A stretch of 11,852 nucleotides of DNA, taken from positions 11,845 to 23,696 of the forward strand of contig DGBL01000150.1 in NCBI GenBank assembly GCA_002384315.1, read 5' to 3'. Of this stretch, positions 1 to 7,927 are shown piece after piece. A model generated the notes under the pieces. That model was not told the origin of the DNA and searched no databases. It worked only from the letters and a program-made list of their open reading frames with translations. Every line of letters starts with the position of its first letter. The stretch's first letter is position 1. Source of the stretch: Micrococcaceae bacterium UBA4005. Lineage in GTDB: Bacteria > Actinomycetota > Actinomycetes > Actinomycetales > Micrococcaceae. Position numbers and translations under genes: made by a program.

Positions 1-674
1 GGTGTGCCGCGTGAGCGTCCGGCAACCTCGGCGAAGGCGGCGGAGTTAACCCGCATATCCATGAGCATCGCCGAACGGCGCAGGACCAGTTCGAGCTCCT
101 CAGTGGAATAGAACTCCAGGTGTCCGGTGAAACCGAATCTGTCCCTCAGCGGCCCCGGCAACAGGCCGGCCCGGGTGGTCGCTCCGACGAGGGTGAAGGG
201 CGGCAGTTCAAGGGGAATCGCCGTGGCGCCGGGCCCCTTACCCACCACGATGTCCACCCGGAAGTCCTCCATGGCCATGTAGAGCATTTCCTCGGCAGGC
301 CGGGACATACGGTGAATCTCATCAAGGAAGAGGACTTCGCCCTCGGTGAGCGAGGACAGGATCGCCGCCAGGTCTCCCGCATGCTGAATTGCGGGCCCAG
401 AACTGATCCGCAGCGGGGCATTCATCTCCCCGGCGATAATCATCGCCAGCGTCGTCTTTCCGAGCCCGGGCGGTCCCGACAACAGCACATGGTCCGCACT
501 TCGCCCACGAATTCGTGAGGCCTCAAGCACCAGCGACAACTGGCGGCGCACGCGCTGCTGGCCCACGAAGTCGTCAAGGTTTTTCGGCCTCAGCGCCGCC
601 TCAACTGCGCGGTCTTCAGGATCGGAAACAGCGGCGATGATGGCCGCCTCCCCTGTCTGCTCGGCGCCCATCAT
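1..674 (-). CDS. ruvB: Holliday junction branch migration helicase RuvB (3' end outside window)
   Basis: RuvB is the AAA+ motor that, with RuvA, drives branch migration of Holliday junctions during recombinational repair. The visible 224 residues cover most of the ATPase core. Walker [10 protein letters not shown] is at about 67-75 and Walker B LDEIH at 117-121. Sensor-1 GATTRAG is at 164-170, followed by PLRDRFG, which carries the arginine finger. The C-terminal winged-helix domain lies beyond the window edge, so the gene is cut by the window and not visibly broken. The chosen ATG shares one base with the ruvA stop (TGATG), implying translational coupling. A second in-frame ATG follows immediately and could be used instead. 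No strong Shine-Dalgarno is visible. The family call is near certain. Confidence 0.97.
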   Translation of the reverse strand, partial: MMGAEQTGEAAIIAAVSDPEDRAVEAALRPKNLDDFVGQQRVRRQLSLVLEASRIRGRSADHVLLSGPPGLGKTTLAMIIAGEMNAPLRISSGPAIQHAGDLAAILSSLTEGEVLFLDEIHRMSRPAEEMLYMAMEDFRVDIVVGKGPGATAIPLELPPFTLVGATTRAGLLPGPLRDRFGFTGHLEFYSTEELELVLRRSAMLMDMRVNSAAFAEVAGRSRGT

Positions 675-1306
675 CAACCCACCCGCGAACGGGCTGATTG
701 ACGCGCCCCGTCCTGCCCGAGACGTCGGAGCGTGAGCTTAAGGATCTGCGCGACATCTGCTGTGGCAGTGATCTCCGGGGCCTCCGCCGTCGCGGCGTCG
801 ATCGCGGCTCCGGCATCGCGTTCGGACCAGCCGAGACCGACCATGGCGGTGAGAACCTGGTCCTGCCAGGCTCGTCCGCCCGCCGGGCTACTGCCCGGCG
901 TCTGCCGCGGCACCAGTTTGTCGGCCAGTTCCAGGACGATCCGCCGCGCTCCCTTTGGCCCGATTCCCGGGACCTTGCTGAACGCCTTGTCGTCCCCGGA
1001 GGCCGCCGCGACCCGGATCGCTTCAGGTTCGTACATCGCCAGCACCGCAAGGGCCAGCCGCGGGCCCACACCGCTGACCGCCAATAGCGTCTCGAACACT
1101 TGACGCTGGTCGATCTCCGTGAAACCGAACAGCGTCATCGAATCCTCGCGCACGATCATCGCGGTGAAGACATAGGCTTCGGCGCCTACCCGCAGCGTGG
1201 AGAGAGTCTGGGGAGTTCCCTGGACTTGCATGCCAAACCCGTTGACGTCGAGGACCGCGCAATGCAGGTCCACGTGGGAAACGGTGCCGCGCAGCGAACT
1301 GATCAT
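674..1306 (-). CDS. ruvA: Holliday junction branch migration complex subunit RuvA
   Basis: RuvA binds four-way DNA junctions as a tetramer and loads RuvB rings on opposite arms. The 210-residue protein has the usual length. The N-terminal OB-fold begins MISSLRG at residue 1. Two helix-hairpin-helix motifs follow, SGVGPRLA (about 78-85) and PGIGPKGA (about 113-120). The C-terminal domain III that contacts RuvB spans about 147-197. The frame stays open upstream to 1453, but the family always starts at MI..LRG, and a GGAG lies 8 nt before this ATG, so 1306 is chosen. It sits 136 nt downstream of ruvC and overlaps ruvB by one base. A promoter and a LexA-like site precede it, so ruvAB may be induced by DNA damage separately from ruvC. 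Confidence 0.96.
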   Translation of the reverse strand: MISSLRGTVSHVDLHCAVLDVNGFGMQVQGTPQTLSTLRVGAEAYVFTAMIVREDSMTLFGFTEIDQRQVFETLLAVSGVGPRLALAVLAMYEPEAIRVAAASGDDKAFSKVPGIGPKGARRIVLELADKLVPRQTPGSSPAGGRAWQDQVLTAMVGLGWSERDAGAAIDAATAEAPEITATADVAQILKLTLRRLGQDGARQSARSRVG

Positions 1307-1360
1307 GCGGTGAGCTCCAAACACTGGACGATGAATCGATGGGCCCGGACAGGAATCCAT

Positions 1361-1376
1361 CCGAACATACTTTCTA
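1361..1376. promoter_or_regulatory. LexA-like SOS box upstream of ruvA
   Basis: The plus strand reads CCGAACATACTTTCTA. Against the actinobacterial/Gram-positive LexA consensus TCGAACRNNYGTTCGA, 11 of the 14 specified positions match. The CGAAC half is intact and the other half (TTTCTA) is degraded at two positions. It overlaps the predicted -10 of the ruvA promoter, where repressor binding would block initiation. ruv genes are known LexA targets in several bacteria. The assignment here is inference. Confidence 0.45.
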
Positions 1377-1392
1377 TTACGGTACCTGTCCG
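1364..1392 (-). promoter_or_regulatory. Putative promoter for ruvAB in the ruvC-ruvA gap
   Basis: On the minus strand, CGGACA (1392-1387, 4 of 6 matches to TTGACA) is followed after exactly 17 nt by TATGTT (1369-1364, a TANNNT -10). Predicted initiation near 1357 gives a leader of about 50 nt with GGAG before the ruvA ATG. The -10 lies inside the LexA-like palindrome. This is inferred from motif spacing only. Confidence 0.45.
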
Positions 1393-1442
1393 GTGGGACG
1401 TATCCGCGGACGCCACACCGGCGCCGGGCACGCAGGCAACCC

Positions 1443-2021
1443 CTAGCGGCCACGCCGCGCTTTCGCCTCAGCCTCGGCCCACTGCCGCTGGGCTGTTGTG
1501 GCGCCGCCAGCGGAGCCGACGGCGGATGCGGCTTGGGCAGCCACGCCGCGCCGCCACGCGTGGGTGATCGCCAACGCCAGCGCGTCCGCGGCGTCGGCGG
1601 GCCGGGGCGGCGCCGCGAGGCGCAGGATGCTCGTGACCATCTTCGTCACCGCAGCCTTGTCCGACTGACCGTTGCCGGTGACCGCGGCCTTGACTTCGGT
1701 GGGCGTGTGCAAGGCGACCGGTATGCCGCGCCGGGCCGCTGCAGCAATCACGACGCCGGAGGCCTGGGCCGTGCCCATGACGGTACTGACATTGAGCTGG
1801 CTGAAAACGCGTTCGACAGCGAGGACGTGCGGCTGGTGCAGTTCCAGCCATTCGTCGGCCGCGAGGGCAATGACCAGCAGGCGCTGGTCCAGCGAGAGAC
1901 CCGCCGCGCTGCCCACTACACCAAAGGCCACCAGGGAGGCCCTGCGGTTGGGCTCGACGTCCACCACAGCCAGTCCGCACCGGGTCAGCCCAGGGTCGAC
2001 GCCCATGACACGCAGGGTCAT
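1443..2021 (-). CDS. ruvC: Crossover junction endodeoxyribonuclease RuvC
   Basis: RuvC is the Mg-dependent resolvase that nicks Holliday junctions symmetrically. The 192-residue protein has the RNase H-like fold signatures. The motif VDPGLTRCG puts the first catalytic Asp at D9, AVERVF supplies E70, and [13 protein letters not shown] supplies D143 and D146. All four acidic residues are present, so the enzyme should be active. The last 35 or so residues form an Ala/Arg-rich tail, as I recall is common in actinobacterial RuvC. The start at [11 protein letters not shown] agrees with the family, though the ribosome-binding site is weak. It lies 33 nt downstream of yebC and is probably co-transcribed with it. 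Confidence 0.96.
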   Translation of the reverse strand: MTLRVMGVDPGLTRCGLAVVDVEPNRRASLVAFGVVGSAAGLSLDQRLLVIALAADEWLELHQPHVLAVERVFSQLNVSTVMGTAQASGVVIAAAARRGIPVALHTPTEVKAAVTGNGQSDKAAVTKMVTSILRLAAPPRPADAADALALAITHAWRRGVAAQAASAVGSAGGATTAQRQWAEAEAKARRGR

Positions 2022-2054
2022 CGGCGTACCGGGGCGGTGCGCTGGAGGTATCGG

Positions 2055-2813
2055 CTAGTCGTCCTGCTCAAGTTCCGCCATCACCTCGGGAGGAAGATCG
2101 GCGTTGGAATACACGTTCTGCACGTCGTCCAGTTCCTCCAGCGCGTCGACAAGCTTGAGGAACTTCCGCGCCCCGTCGGCGTCGAGTTCCACATGCATGG
2201 AGGGGACGAACTCGGCCTCGTCACTGTCGTAATCGATACCGTTCTCTTCCAGCGCGGCGACGACGGCGCGCAGATCCTGCGGTTCCGAAATCACCTCAAA
2301 GGACCCCGCGGACTCCTTGACTTCCTCCGCGCCGGCGTCGAGGACGGCCATGAGCAGGTCATCCTCAGTGAGGCCGTCCTTGGGCAGGCTGATAACTCCC
2401 TTGCGCGTGAACAGGTAGGATACCGAGCCCGGGTCGGCAACCGTTCCGCCATTGCGGGTGATGCCCAGGCGGACTTCGGAGGCCGCCCGGTTCTTGTTGT
2501 CCGTCAGGCACTCGATGAGCAGCGCCGAACCCTGGGGTCCGCGCGCTTCATACATGATCGTCTGGTAGTCGACGGCGTCCCCGAGCAGGCCCGCGCCGCG
2601 TTTGACCGCACGATTGATGTTATCGATCGGCACCGAGGTTTTCTTCGCCTTCGAGACGGCCAGTTCCAGCCCGGGATTCCCTGCGAGGTCCGCCCCGCCG
2701 GCGCGCGCTGCCACTTCGATGTTCTTGATCAGCTTGGCGAAGGATTTGGCGCGTTTAGCGTCGATCGCGGCCTTCTTGTGTTTCGTGGTTGCCCACTTAG
2801 AGTGCCCAGACAT
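2055..2813 (-). CDS. yebC: YebC/PmpR (TACO1) family protein
   Basis: This 252-residue protein begins with the family signature [14 protein letters not shown] and keeps the conserved [12 protein letters not shown] and [11 protein letters not shown] segments, so it belongs to the YebC/TACO1 family. Members were long annotated as transcriptional regulators. More recent work on bacterial YebC and mitochondrial TACO1 points to a ribosome-associated role that helps translation through stall-prone stretches such as polyproline. Which role applies here cannot be read from sequence. The C-terminus is acidic. It starts 2 nt after the pdxT stop, with AGAGGAG about 10 nt upstream inside the pdxT end, so the two are almost certainly one transcript. 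Next to ruvC is its classic genomic location. Confidence 0.96.
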   Translation of the reverse strand: MSGHSKWATTKHKKAAIDAKRAKSFAKLIKNIEVAARAGGADLAGNPGLELAVSKAKKTSVPIDNINRAVKRGAGLLGDAVDYQTIMYEARGPQGSALLIECLTDNKNRAASEVRLGITRNGGTVADPGSVSYLFTRKGVISLPKDGLTEDDLLMAVLDAGAEEVKESAGSFEVISEPQDLRAVVAALEENGIDYDSDEAEFVPSMHVELDADGARKFLKLVDALEELDDVQNVYSNADLPPEVMAELEQDD

Positions 2814-2815
2814 AC

Positions 2816-3586
2816 CTATGCTTCTCCTCTGATCATTCGAATAAACAACTCGTGGACCCGCCGCTCCCCGGTGACCTCTGGATGGAAGCTCGTGGCAAGC
2901 AGCGTGCCAGAGCGCACTGCCACAATTCTAGCGACGCCAGCGGGCGTGAGCTGGTGGGCGGGCAGATCATTGCCCGGATCGGGGATATCAGCTGCCGGGA
3001 TCGAGGCGAGCACGCGGACGCCGTCGCCGACTTTCTCCACCCACGGCGCCCGGATGAATACCGCTTGGACGGTGTCCGCTTCCCGCCGCTGCGTACCCGG
3101 GCCGTCGTCGCCCGCGGTGTCCGGGCGGTCCAGTCCCTCAAAACGCAGGGTGGTTTCGAAGGATTCGCGCTGCCGGCCGAAGGCGTTGCGGCGCACCACC
3201 ATGTCCAGTCCGCCGATGGTCTGCTGGGGATTGCCGTGCTGGTCGCAGGACGGGTCCGCGATCCTGTCCGCGAGCATGATCATGCCGGCGCAGGAACCAT
3301 ACATGGGCATCCCGTTACGCATCGCGTCCTTCAGCGGTTCGGCGAGCCCGAAAATCCTGGTCAGCTTGTCGATGGTGGTGGACTCCCCGCCGGGAAGTAT
3401 CAGACCGTCGATGCCGGCCAGCTCCGACGCCCGGCGGACCGGCACGGCGACGCTGCCGAGCGCCTCAAGGGTAAGGGCGTGTTCACGCACGTCGCCCTGA
3501 AGCGCGAGCACGCCTACGCGCGCACCCAACGATGCGCGGCGCGCAGGCGGCCGCGGAGAGTCTCGTGGGGAGTCTAGGGAGGCCAT
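2816..3586 (-). CDS. pdxT: Pyridoxal 5'-phosphate synthase glutaminase subunit PdxT
   Basis: PdxT releases ammonia from glutamine and passes it to PdxS for making pyridoxal 5'-phosphate. The 256-residue protein is a class I glutaminase. LPGGEST is at about 64-70, the nucleophile elbow GSCAGM has catalytic C99, and FHPEV supplies H235 and E237. The conserved core starts at [13 protein letters not shown] (residue 24), so the ATG used here adds about 22 Arg/Pro/Ser-rich residues. A TTG at codon 20 is the alternative. I prefer the ATG because a TAGGAT -10 lies 6 nt before it, the spacing of a leaderless transcript; AGGA also lies 7 nt upstream. A loosely conserved insert lies near residues 152-170. 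Its partner pdxS is about 5 kb away, not adjacent. Confidence 0.95.
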   Translation of the reverse strand: MASLDSPRDSPRPPARRASLGARVGVLALQGDVREHALTLEALGSVAVPVRRASELAGIDGLILPGGESTTIDKLTRIFGLAEPLKDAMRNGMPMYGSCAGMIMLADRIADPSCDQHGNPQQTIGGLDMVVRRNAFGRQRESFETTLRFEGLDRPDTAGDDGPGTQRREADTVQAVFIRAPWVEKVGDGVRVLASIPAADIPDPGNDLPAHQLTPAGVARIVAVRSGTLLATSFHPEVTGERRVHELFIRMIRGEA

Positions 3587-3592
3587 CCGCCC

Positions 3593-3598
3593 ATCCTA
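3593..3598 (-). promoter_or_regulatory. Predicted -10 element of pdxT, leaderless
   Basis: The minus strand reads TAGGAT, then six bases (GGGCGG), then the pdxT ATG. This fits the TANNNT hexamer with initiation at or next to the start codon, a common actinobacterial arrangement. No convincing -35 is seen. Confidence 0.45.
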
Positions 3599-3697
3599 GA
3601 TTGGCTGCCTGCTCCGGCCCGAATTACGTGTTCCGCGGCCGCTGGCTGGTGTGCTGACCTGCCGCTGGCTGGTGCGCGCTCCGGCGTCCGGCTGGGA

Positions 3698-3703
3698 TAG
3701 GTT
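3698..3703 (+). promoter_or_regulatory. Predicted -10 element of murT-gatD, leaderless
   Basis: TAGGTT is followed by seven bases and then the murT ATG at 3711, so initiation would fall at or within a base of the start codon. There is no clear -35. It faces the pdxT promoter across a 124-bp divergent gap. Confidence 0.45.
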
Positions 3704-3710
3704 TAAGGGC

Positions 3711-4982
3711 ATGAATCCCCTGAGCGTGCTGATCGGAAAAGCGGTACGCCGCGTCTCGAGGATGCGCGGGGGTGGCTCCGCGCTTCCGGGGCTGGTTGTC
3801 GAACGCCTGGACCCCGGGTTCATGGCCAGGGCTTTATCCGATCTGGAGCACGGCGTGGTTGTGGTCAGCGGAACAAACGGCAAGACCACCACGACGAAAA
3901 TGGTCGTGGAGTTGTTGCAGGGCCAGGGACTGACGGTTTTCACCAACCGGACGGGCAGCAACTTCACCCGCGGGGTGGCCGCGGCCCTCCTCGGCGAGGT
4001 GGACTGGCGCGGCCGGCTACGCGCGGACATCGCCGTGCTCGAACTGGACGAAGCCCACGCCGTGCACTTCGTGAATCTGGTGCCGCCCCGCTATGCGCTG
4101 CTGCTGAACGTACTGCGCGACCAGCTCGACCGATTCGGGGAAATCGACACGACCACCCGGCTGCTGGAGCAGATCGCCGCGAAGACCACTGACACGCTCA
4201 TCCTCAACCGGGAGGATCCACGCGTCGCCGGCATCGCCGCCACCGCCCATACGGCGTCCGTGCGCTACTTCGGCCTGGATGCATCGCTGCGCAGTACCTT
4301 CCCGAATGACGACGAAATGCGCGGAACGGTGGGCGCCACCGCCCCCTCAAGCCTGGAGGCCGACGTCGTGCTTGCCGCAGTGGCCGGCAACTCGGCGGAC
4401 TTCCTCATCGACGGCACAAGCGTGCATACGGACCTGCGCCTGCGCGGGGTCTACAACATTTTCAACGCCGCGGCAGCCCTGGCCACCGCGCGCGCCGTGG
4501 TAGGAAGCACAGCCTCCACGGATGAGCTCATCGCGTCACTGGCAACGGTCGAACCTGCCTTCGGCCGTGGGGAGAGTCTCACGATTGACGGCCTGCCGCT
4601 GGAACTGGTGCTGGTGAAGAATCCGAGCGGATTCAGGCTCGGCCTGACCTCCTTTGATCCGGCAGGGTGCGCAACCATGATCGCCATCAACGACAACTAC
4701 GCCGATGGACGGGACATGTCCTGGCTCTGGGATGTCGACTTCGCCTCGCTTGGCCTGGGCGGGGTCGGCATGGTCAGCGGCGTGCGCGCCTACGATATGG
4801 CCCTGCGCCTGGCCTACGACGACGTCACAGTCGGGGCCGTCGACCCGGAGATTCCCGTGGCGCTGAAGACCTTCATTACTGGGGCGGCCCAACGCCCCAA
4901 ACGGATTTTCTGCACGTACACGGCCATGCTCGCGGTACGGCGCGAACTCTCGAAGATCACCACGGTGGAGGTAGTGTCCTGA
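3711..4982 (+). CDS. murT: Lipid II isoglutaminyl synthase, Mur ligase-like subunit MurT
   Basis: MurT, with GatD, amidates the alpha-carboxyl of D-glutamate in the peptidoglycan stem peptide of lipid II to give D-isoglutamine. The 423-residue protein has a Mur-ligase central domain with P-loop SGTNGKTTTTK at about 53-63, followed by TNRTGSN, ELDEAHAVHF and LLNVLRDQLDR. The C-terminal DUF1727 domain contains INDNYADGRDMSW and WDVDF at about 326-344. The frame is open to 3651, but the conserved start is MNPLSVLIGKAVR and the predicted -10 sits just upstream, so 3711 is chosen. The four cysteines that form a zinc ribbon in Staphylococcus and Streptococcus MurT are absent. The stop overlaps the gatD start (TGATG). 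Confidence 0.94.
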   Translation: MNPLSVLIGKAVRRVSRMRGGGSALPGLVVERLDPGFMARALSDLEHGVVVVSGTNGKTTTTKMVVELLQGQGLTVFTNRTGSNFTRGVAAALLGEVDWRGRLRADIAVLELDEAHAVHFVNLVPPRYALLLNVLRDQLDRFGEIDTTTRLLEQIAAKTTDTLILNREDPRVAGIAATAHTASVRYFGLDASLRSTFPNDDEMRGTVGATAPSSLEADVVLAAVAGNSADFLIDGTSVHTDLRLRGVYNIFNAAAALATARAVVGSTASTDELIASLATVEPAFGRGESLTIDGLPLELVLVKNPSGFRLGLTSFDPAGCATMIAINDNYADGRDMSWLWDVDFASLGLGGVGMVSGVRAYDMALRLAYDDVTVGAVDPEIPVALKTFITGAAQRPKRIFCTYTAMLAVRRELSKITTVEVVS

Positions 4983-5740
4983 TGAGCCCAACACCGGAAA
5001 CGTCGGCGGACCAGGCAGGTTCCAAAGGCTCGATCAGCATCCTGCAGCTGTATCCGCGCGAGATGAACATCTATGGCGACTGGGGCAACACACTGGTGTT
5101 GGCCAAACGCCTCGCCTGGCACGGCTACACCCCCGAGGTGCTCGAGCACAACGCCGGCGACGCATTCCCCGCTGGGGTGGACATCCTGGTAGGCGGCGGC
5201 GGTCAGGACAGCGGGCAACTAGTCATCCAACAGGACCTGCAGACCCTTGCATCTCAGCTCCGTGAGCTGGCTGAGGACGGCACGCCCATGCTGCTGATCT
5301 GCGGGCTGTACCAACTCTTCGGACGCTTTTTCCGGACCCAGGACGGAACGGTCATCCCCGGGATCAGCGTGCTCGATCTGGAAACCCACGGCGGTTCCGA
5401 GCGCCTGATCGGCAATGTGGTCTCCACCAGTACCGAATTCGGCGAGATCCACGGCTATGAGAACCACAGCGGCCAAACCTATCTGGGCGCCGGGGTCGCC
5501 CCGCTCGGAACCGTAACCAAGGGGGCCGGCAACAACTCACGCGATGGGCACGAAGGCGCCCGCTATCGGAACGTGGTCGCCAGCTACCTGCACGGCTCGC
5601 TGCTACCCAAAAATCCGGCGATTGCGGACTTCCTGATCCGCACCGCCGTCGAACGTAGGTACGGCACCTTCCATCCGGGCCACATCGACGACAGCCTCGC
5701 CAGCTTGGCCAGGCAGCACGCCGCGGCACGCCCGCGCTGA
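4982..5740 (+). CDS. gatD: Lipid II isoglutaminyl synthase, glutaminase subunit GatD
   Basis: GatD is the CobB/CobQ-type glutaminase that supplies ammonia to MurT. The 252-residue protein has LQLYPREMNIYGDWGN near 21-36, a glycine-rich GGGGQDSGQ at about 71-79, nucleophile C107 in ICGLYQLFG, and catalytic H204 in SYLHGSLLPKNP, which are the hallmarks of this family. The first 16 or so residues are a polar lead-in outside the conserved core. The start is fixed by the TGATG overlap with murT and a GGAGG about 10 nt upstream, so the two subunits are probably made in equal amounts. In the characterised MurT/GatD complexes MurT contributes the acidic residue of GatD's catalytic triad, so neither subunit should work alone. 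Confidence 0.95.
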   Translation: MSPTPETSADQAGSKGSISILQLYPREMNIYGDWGNTLVLAKRLAWHGYTPEVLEHNAGDAFPAGVDILVGGGGQDSGQLVIQQDLQTLASQLRELAEDGTPMLLICGLYQLFGRFFRTQDGTVIPGISVLDLETHGGSERLIGNVVSTSTEFGEIHGYENHSGQTYLGAGVAPLGTVTKGAGNNSRDGHEGARYRNVVASYLHGSLLPKNPAIADFLIRTAVERRYGTFHPGHIDDSLASLARQHAAARPR

Positions 5741-5761
5741 AACCCCCGCCGCCCCGCCGCA

Positions 5762-5851
5762 GCGGGAACAACGGCGGCCGGAACGACGGCGGCGGGAACA
5801 ACGGCGGCCGGAACGACGGCGGCGGGAACAACGGCGGTGGGCTCGACAGCG
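5762..5851. repeat. 15-bp tandem repeat, six units
   Basis: Six contiguous 15-bp units lie between gatD and the peptidase gene. GCGGGAACAACGGCG alternates with GCCGGAACGACGGCG, so the pattern is also a 30-bp unit of about three copies. The first five units keep this strict alternation and the sixth is diverged. The rest of the 169-bp gap shows no clear promoter or terminator. The array can be read through in the peptidase frame (Arg/Glu/Gln-rich) but lies upstream of the likely start. Confidence 0.9.
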
Positions 5852-5909
5852 GTTGAAACGAGAGCTGTGGGATGGTCTCCTCGTCATAGTCGTGGGAAAG
5901 TGGGTTGCT

Positions 5910-7919
5910 ATGGATAATCCCCTGCTGGCCCCGAGTCCGCTGCCCTACGAACTGCCTCCCTTCGACCGGATCGCGGACACCCACTATCTTCCCGCGATCG
6001 AAGCTGGCATTGAAGAGCAGCGCGCGGAGCTCGAGGCTGTGCTGACCTCGCCCGCGGACGCGGACTTCGGGAACACGATTGTTGCCCTAGAACGCAGCGG
6101 AGCCACGCTGCACCGGGCGGCGCTGGCCTTCCACAACATCGCCACTTCCCACGCCAGGTCTGCCATCCAGGAACTGGAGACGGTGATCGCACCGCTGCTC
6201 GCCGCTCACCAGGACAACATTTTCCTCAACCGCGCACTGTCAGAACGGGTTCACCGCGTACCCTTGGACGGGCTCGATGCCGAATCCGCACGGCTCACCG
6301 CGGAATACCAGCGGAAGTTCATCCGGGCCGGAGCTGAGCTCGGGGACGCAGAGCAGTCCCGCCTGCGGGCCCTGAATACGGAAATCTCCGAACTGGGCAC
6401 CGCCTTTCAACAGCGTCTCCTGGCCGATACCAACACGGCAGCTCCCCGCTTCGAGGCGGCAGCGGATCTCGATGGCCTTGCCCCGGAGGCACTCGCCGCC
6501 GCCGCCGATGCGGCGGAGGCCGTCGGTCTGCCCGGATCGTATCTGCTTCCGCTGGTTCTCCCAACAGCGCAGCCTGTCCTGGAAATCCTCACCAACCGGG
6601 AGTCGCGGCGACGCGTGCATGAGGCCTCGACGGGCAGAGGCAGCGCCGGGGGCACCCGCGGCACCCTGGAGGTCGCCGCACGGCTAGCGGCACTGCGGGC
6701 ACAGCGGGCGGCGCTGCTGGGGTTTGAATCCCATGCCGAGGCCGCCACCGATGACCAGACGGCGCCGTCATTGCAGGCCATCAGGACTCTACTGGAGCAA
6801 TTGGCGCCGGTCGCCGTCCGCAACGCGCGCGCCGAAGCCCTCGAACTGGAAACAATGGCCGGGCATCCGCTTGAACCGTGGGATTGGTCCTACTACTCGG
6901 CGAAAGTACGCAACGCCCGGTACGACGTCGATCTGGCCGCGCTACGACCCTATTTTGAACTGGAAAGTGTTCTCACCGACGGAGTCTTCCACGCCGCCAG
7001 CCAACTCTTCGGAATTACCTTCACCCAGCGCCCCGACCTCAGCGGCTACCACCCGGACGTGCGGGTGTGGGAAGTCCACGAAGCGGATGGGACGGGTCTG
7101 GGACTGTTCCTGGGCGACTATTTTGCACGGGAGACCAAGAGCGGCGGAGCCTGGATGAACGCGCTCGTTGAACAATCCACGCTCGAGGGCACCCGGCCGG
7201 TGGTCGTGAACAACCTGAACATCTCCCGCCCCGCGCCCGGAAAGCCTGCACTGCTGAGCTATGACGAGGTGGTGACCGTCTTCCACGAGTTTGGGCACGC
7301 TCTGCACGGGCTGTTCTCCCGCGTGACCTACCGCAGTTTTTCGGGCACGAACGTACCGCGGGACTATGTCGAATACCCCTCGCAGGTTAACGAAATGTGG
7401 GCGCTCTGGCCGGAGGTGGTCACCAACTATGCCCGCCACCACGCCACCGGAGAGCCGTTGCCGCAGGAGGTCGTGAATCGGCTCGTCGAAGCGCAGTCCT
7501 GGGGCGAAGGGTTCGCGACCACAGAGTATCTGGCCGCGGCCCTGCTGGACCTCTCCTGGCATAGCCTGCAGGCCGGCACAGCCGTGGAGGACCCGGCAGC
7601 TTTCGAGGCGCAGGCGCTGGCGGGAGCCGGCTTGGACTTCGCCCTGGTTCCCCCGCGCTACCGCACCGGCTACTTCAAGCACATTTTCGCTGGAGGCTAT
7701 GCTGCCTCCTATTACGCCTACATCTGGAGTGAGGTTCTGGACGCGGACACGGTGGAGTGGTTCACCGCTGCCGGCGGGCTGAACCGGACGAACGGTGATT
7801 ATTTTCGGGCGCAGATCCTCTCGCGCGGATTCAGCGTCGACCCCTTGATGGCATACCGCCAGTTCCGCGGACGCGACGCGGACGTTGAGCCCCTGCTGCA
7901 CCGCCGCGGATTAGGCTGA
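5910..7919 (+). CDS. dcp: M3 family metallopeptidase, Dcp-type peptidyl-dipeptidase/oligopeptidase
   Basis: This is a cytoplasmic-type zinc metallopeptidase of family M3A, which cleaves short peptides. The 669-residue length fits. HEFGH at 459-463 gives two zinc-binding histidines and the catalytic Glu460. E488 in YVEYPSQ lies 25 residues further on, the expected third ligand. HIFAGGYAASYYAY at 591-604 is the conserved substrate-binding segment. The N-terminus (NPLL.PS.LPYELPPFD.I) resembles E. coli Dcp more than oligopeptidase A, but specificity cannot be settled from sequence. No signal peptide is seen. The frame is open further upstream, with a TTG at 5853, but the family start is MDNPLL and GGGAAAG lies before it. 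It is 169 nt from gatD and 8 nt from the acetyltransferase gene. Confidence 0.93.
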   Translation: MDNPLLAPSPLPYELPPFDRIADTHYLPAIEAGIEEQRAELEAVLTSPADADFGNTIVALERSGATLHRAALAFHNIATSHARSAIQELETVIAPLLAAHQDNIFLNRALSERVHRVPLDGLDAESARLTAEYQRKFIRAGAELGDAEQSRLRALNTEISELGTAFQQRLLADTNTAAPRFEAAADLDGLAPEALAAAADAAEAVGLPGSYLLPLVLPTAQPVLEILTNRESRRRVHEASTGRGSAGGTRGTLEVAARLAALRAQRAALLGFESHAEAATDDQTAPSLQAIRTLLEQLAPVAVRNARAEALELETMAGHPLEPWDWSYYSAKVRNARYDVDLAALRPYFELESVLTDGVFHAASQLFGITFTQRPDLSGYHPDVRVWEVHEADGTGLGLFLGDYFARETKSGGAWMNALVEQSTLEGTRPVVVNNLNISRPAPGKPALLSYDEVVTVFHEFGHALHGLFSRVTYRSFSGTNVPRDYVEYPSQVNEMWALWPEVVTNYARHHATGEPLPQEVVNRLVEAQSWGEGFATTEYLAAALLDLSWHSLQAGTAVEDPAAFEAQALAGAGLDFALVPPRYRTGYFKHIFAGGYAASYYAYIWSEVLDADTVEWFTAAGGLNRTNGDYFRAQILSRGFSVDPLMAYRQFRGRDADVEPLLHRRGLG

Positions 7920-7927
7920 CGCCGCGC

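Noticed and set aside
1307-1453. Upstream extension of ruvA to 1453 (49 extra residues)
   Set aside because: The family begins at MI..LRG, a good GGAG precedes the ATG at 1306, and the extension would cover the promoter and overlap ruvC.
1533-3500. Long plus-strand open frame of 655 codons opposite ruvC, yebC and pdxT
   Set aside because: It is antisense to three well-identified genes, has no recognisable domain, and such open antisense frames are expected in high-GC DNA.
3620-3633. Second LexA-like site (GAAT-N5-GTTC) between pdxT and murT
   Set aside because: Half-site spacing is one base too long and one half is imperfect, so it does not fit the LexA consensus.
5762-5851. CRISPR array
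   Set aside because: The units are contiguous 15-mers without unique spacers and no cas genes are present.
5364-5984. Minus-strand frame with Phe/Pro repeats across the tandem repeat
   Set aside because: The repetitive peptide simply reflects the 15-bp DNA repeat read backwards, and the frame runs antisense into gatD and the peptidase gene.
6942-7901. Minus-strand open frame of 319 codons opposite the M3 peptidase gene
   Set aside because: It mirrors the codon structure of the peptidase, whose catalytic motifs are intact, and shows no domain of its own.
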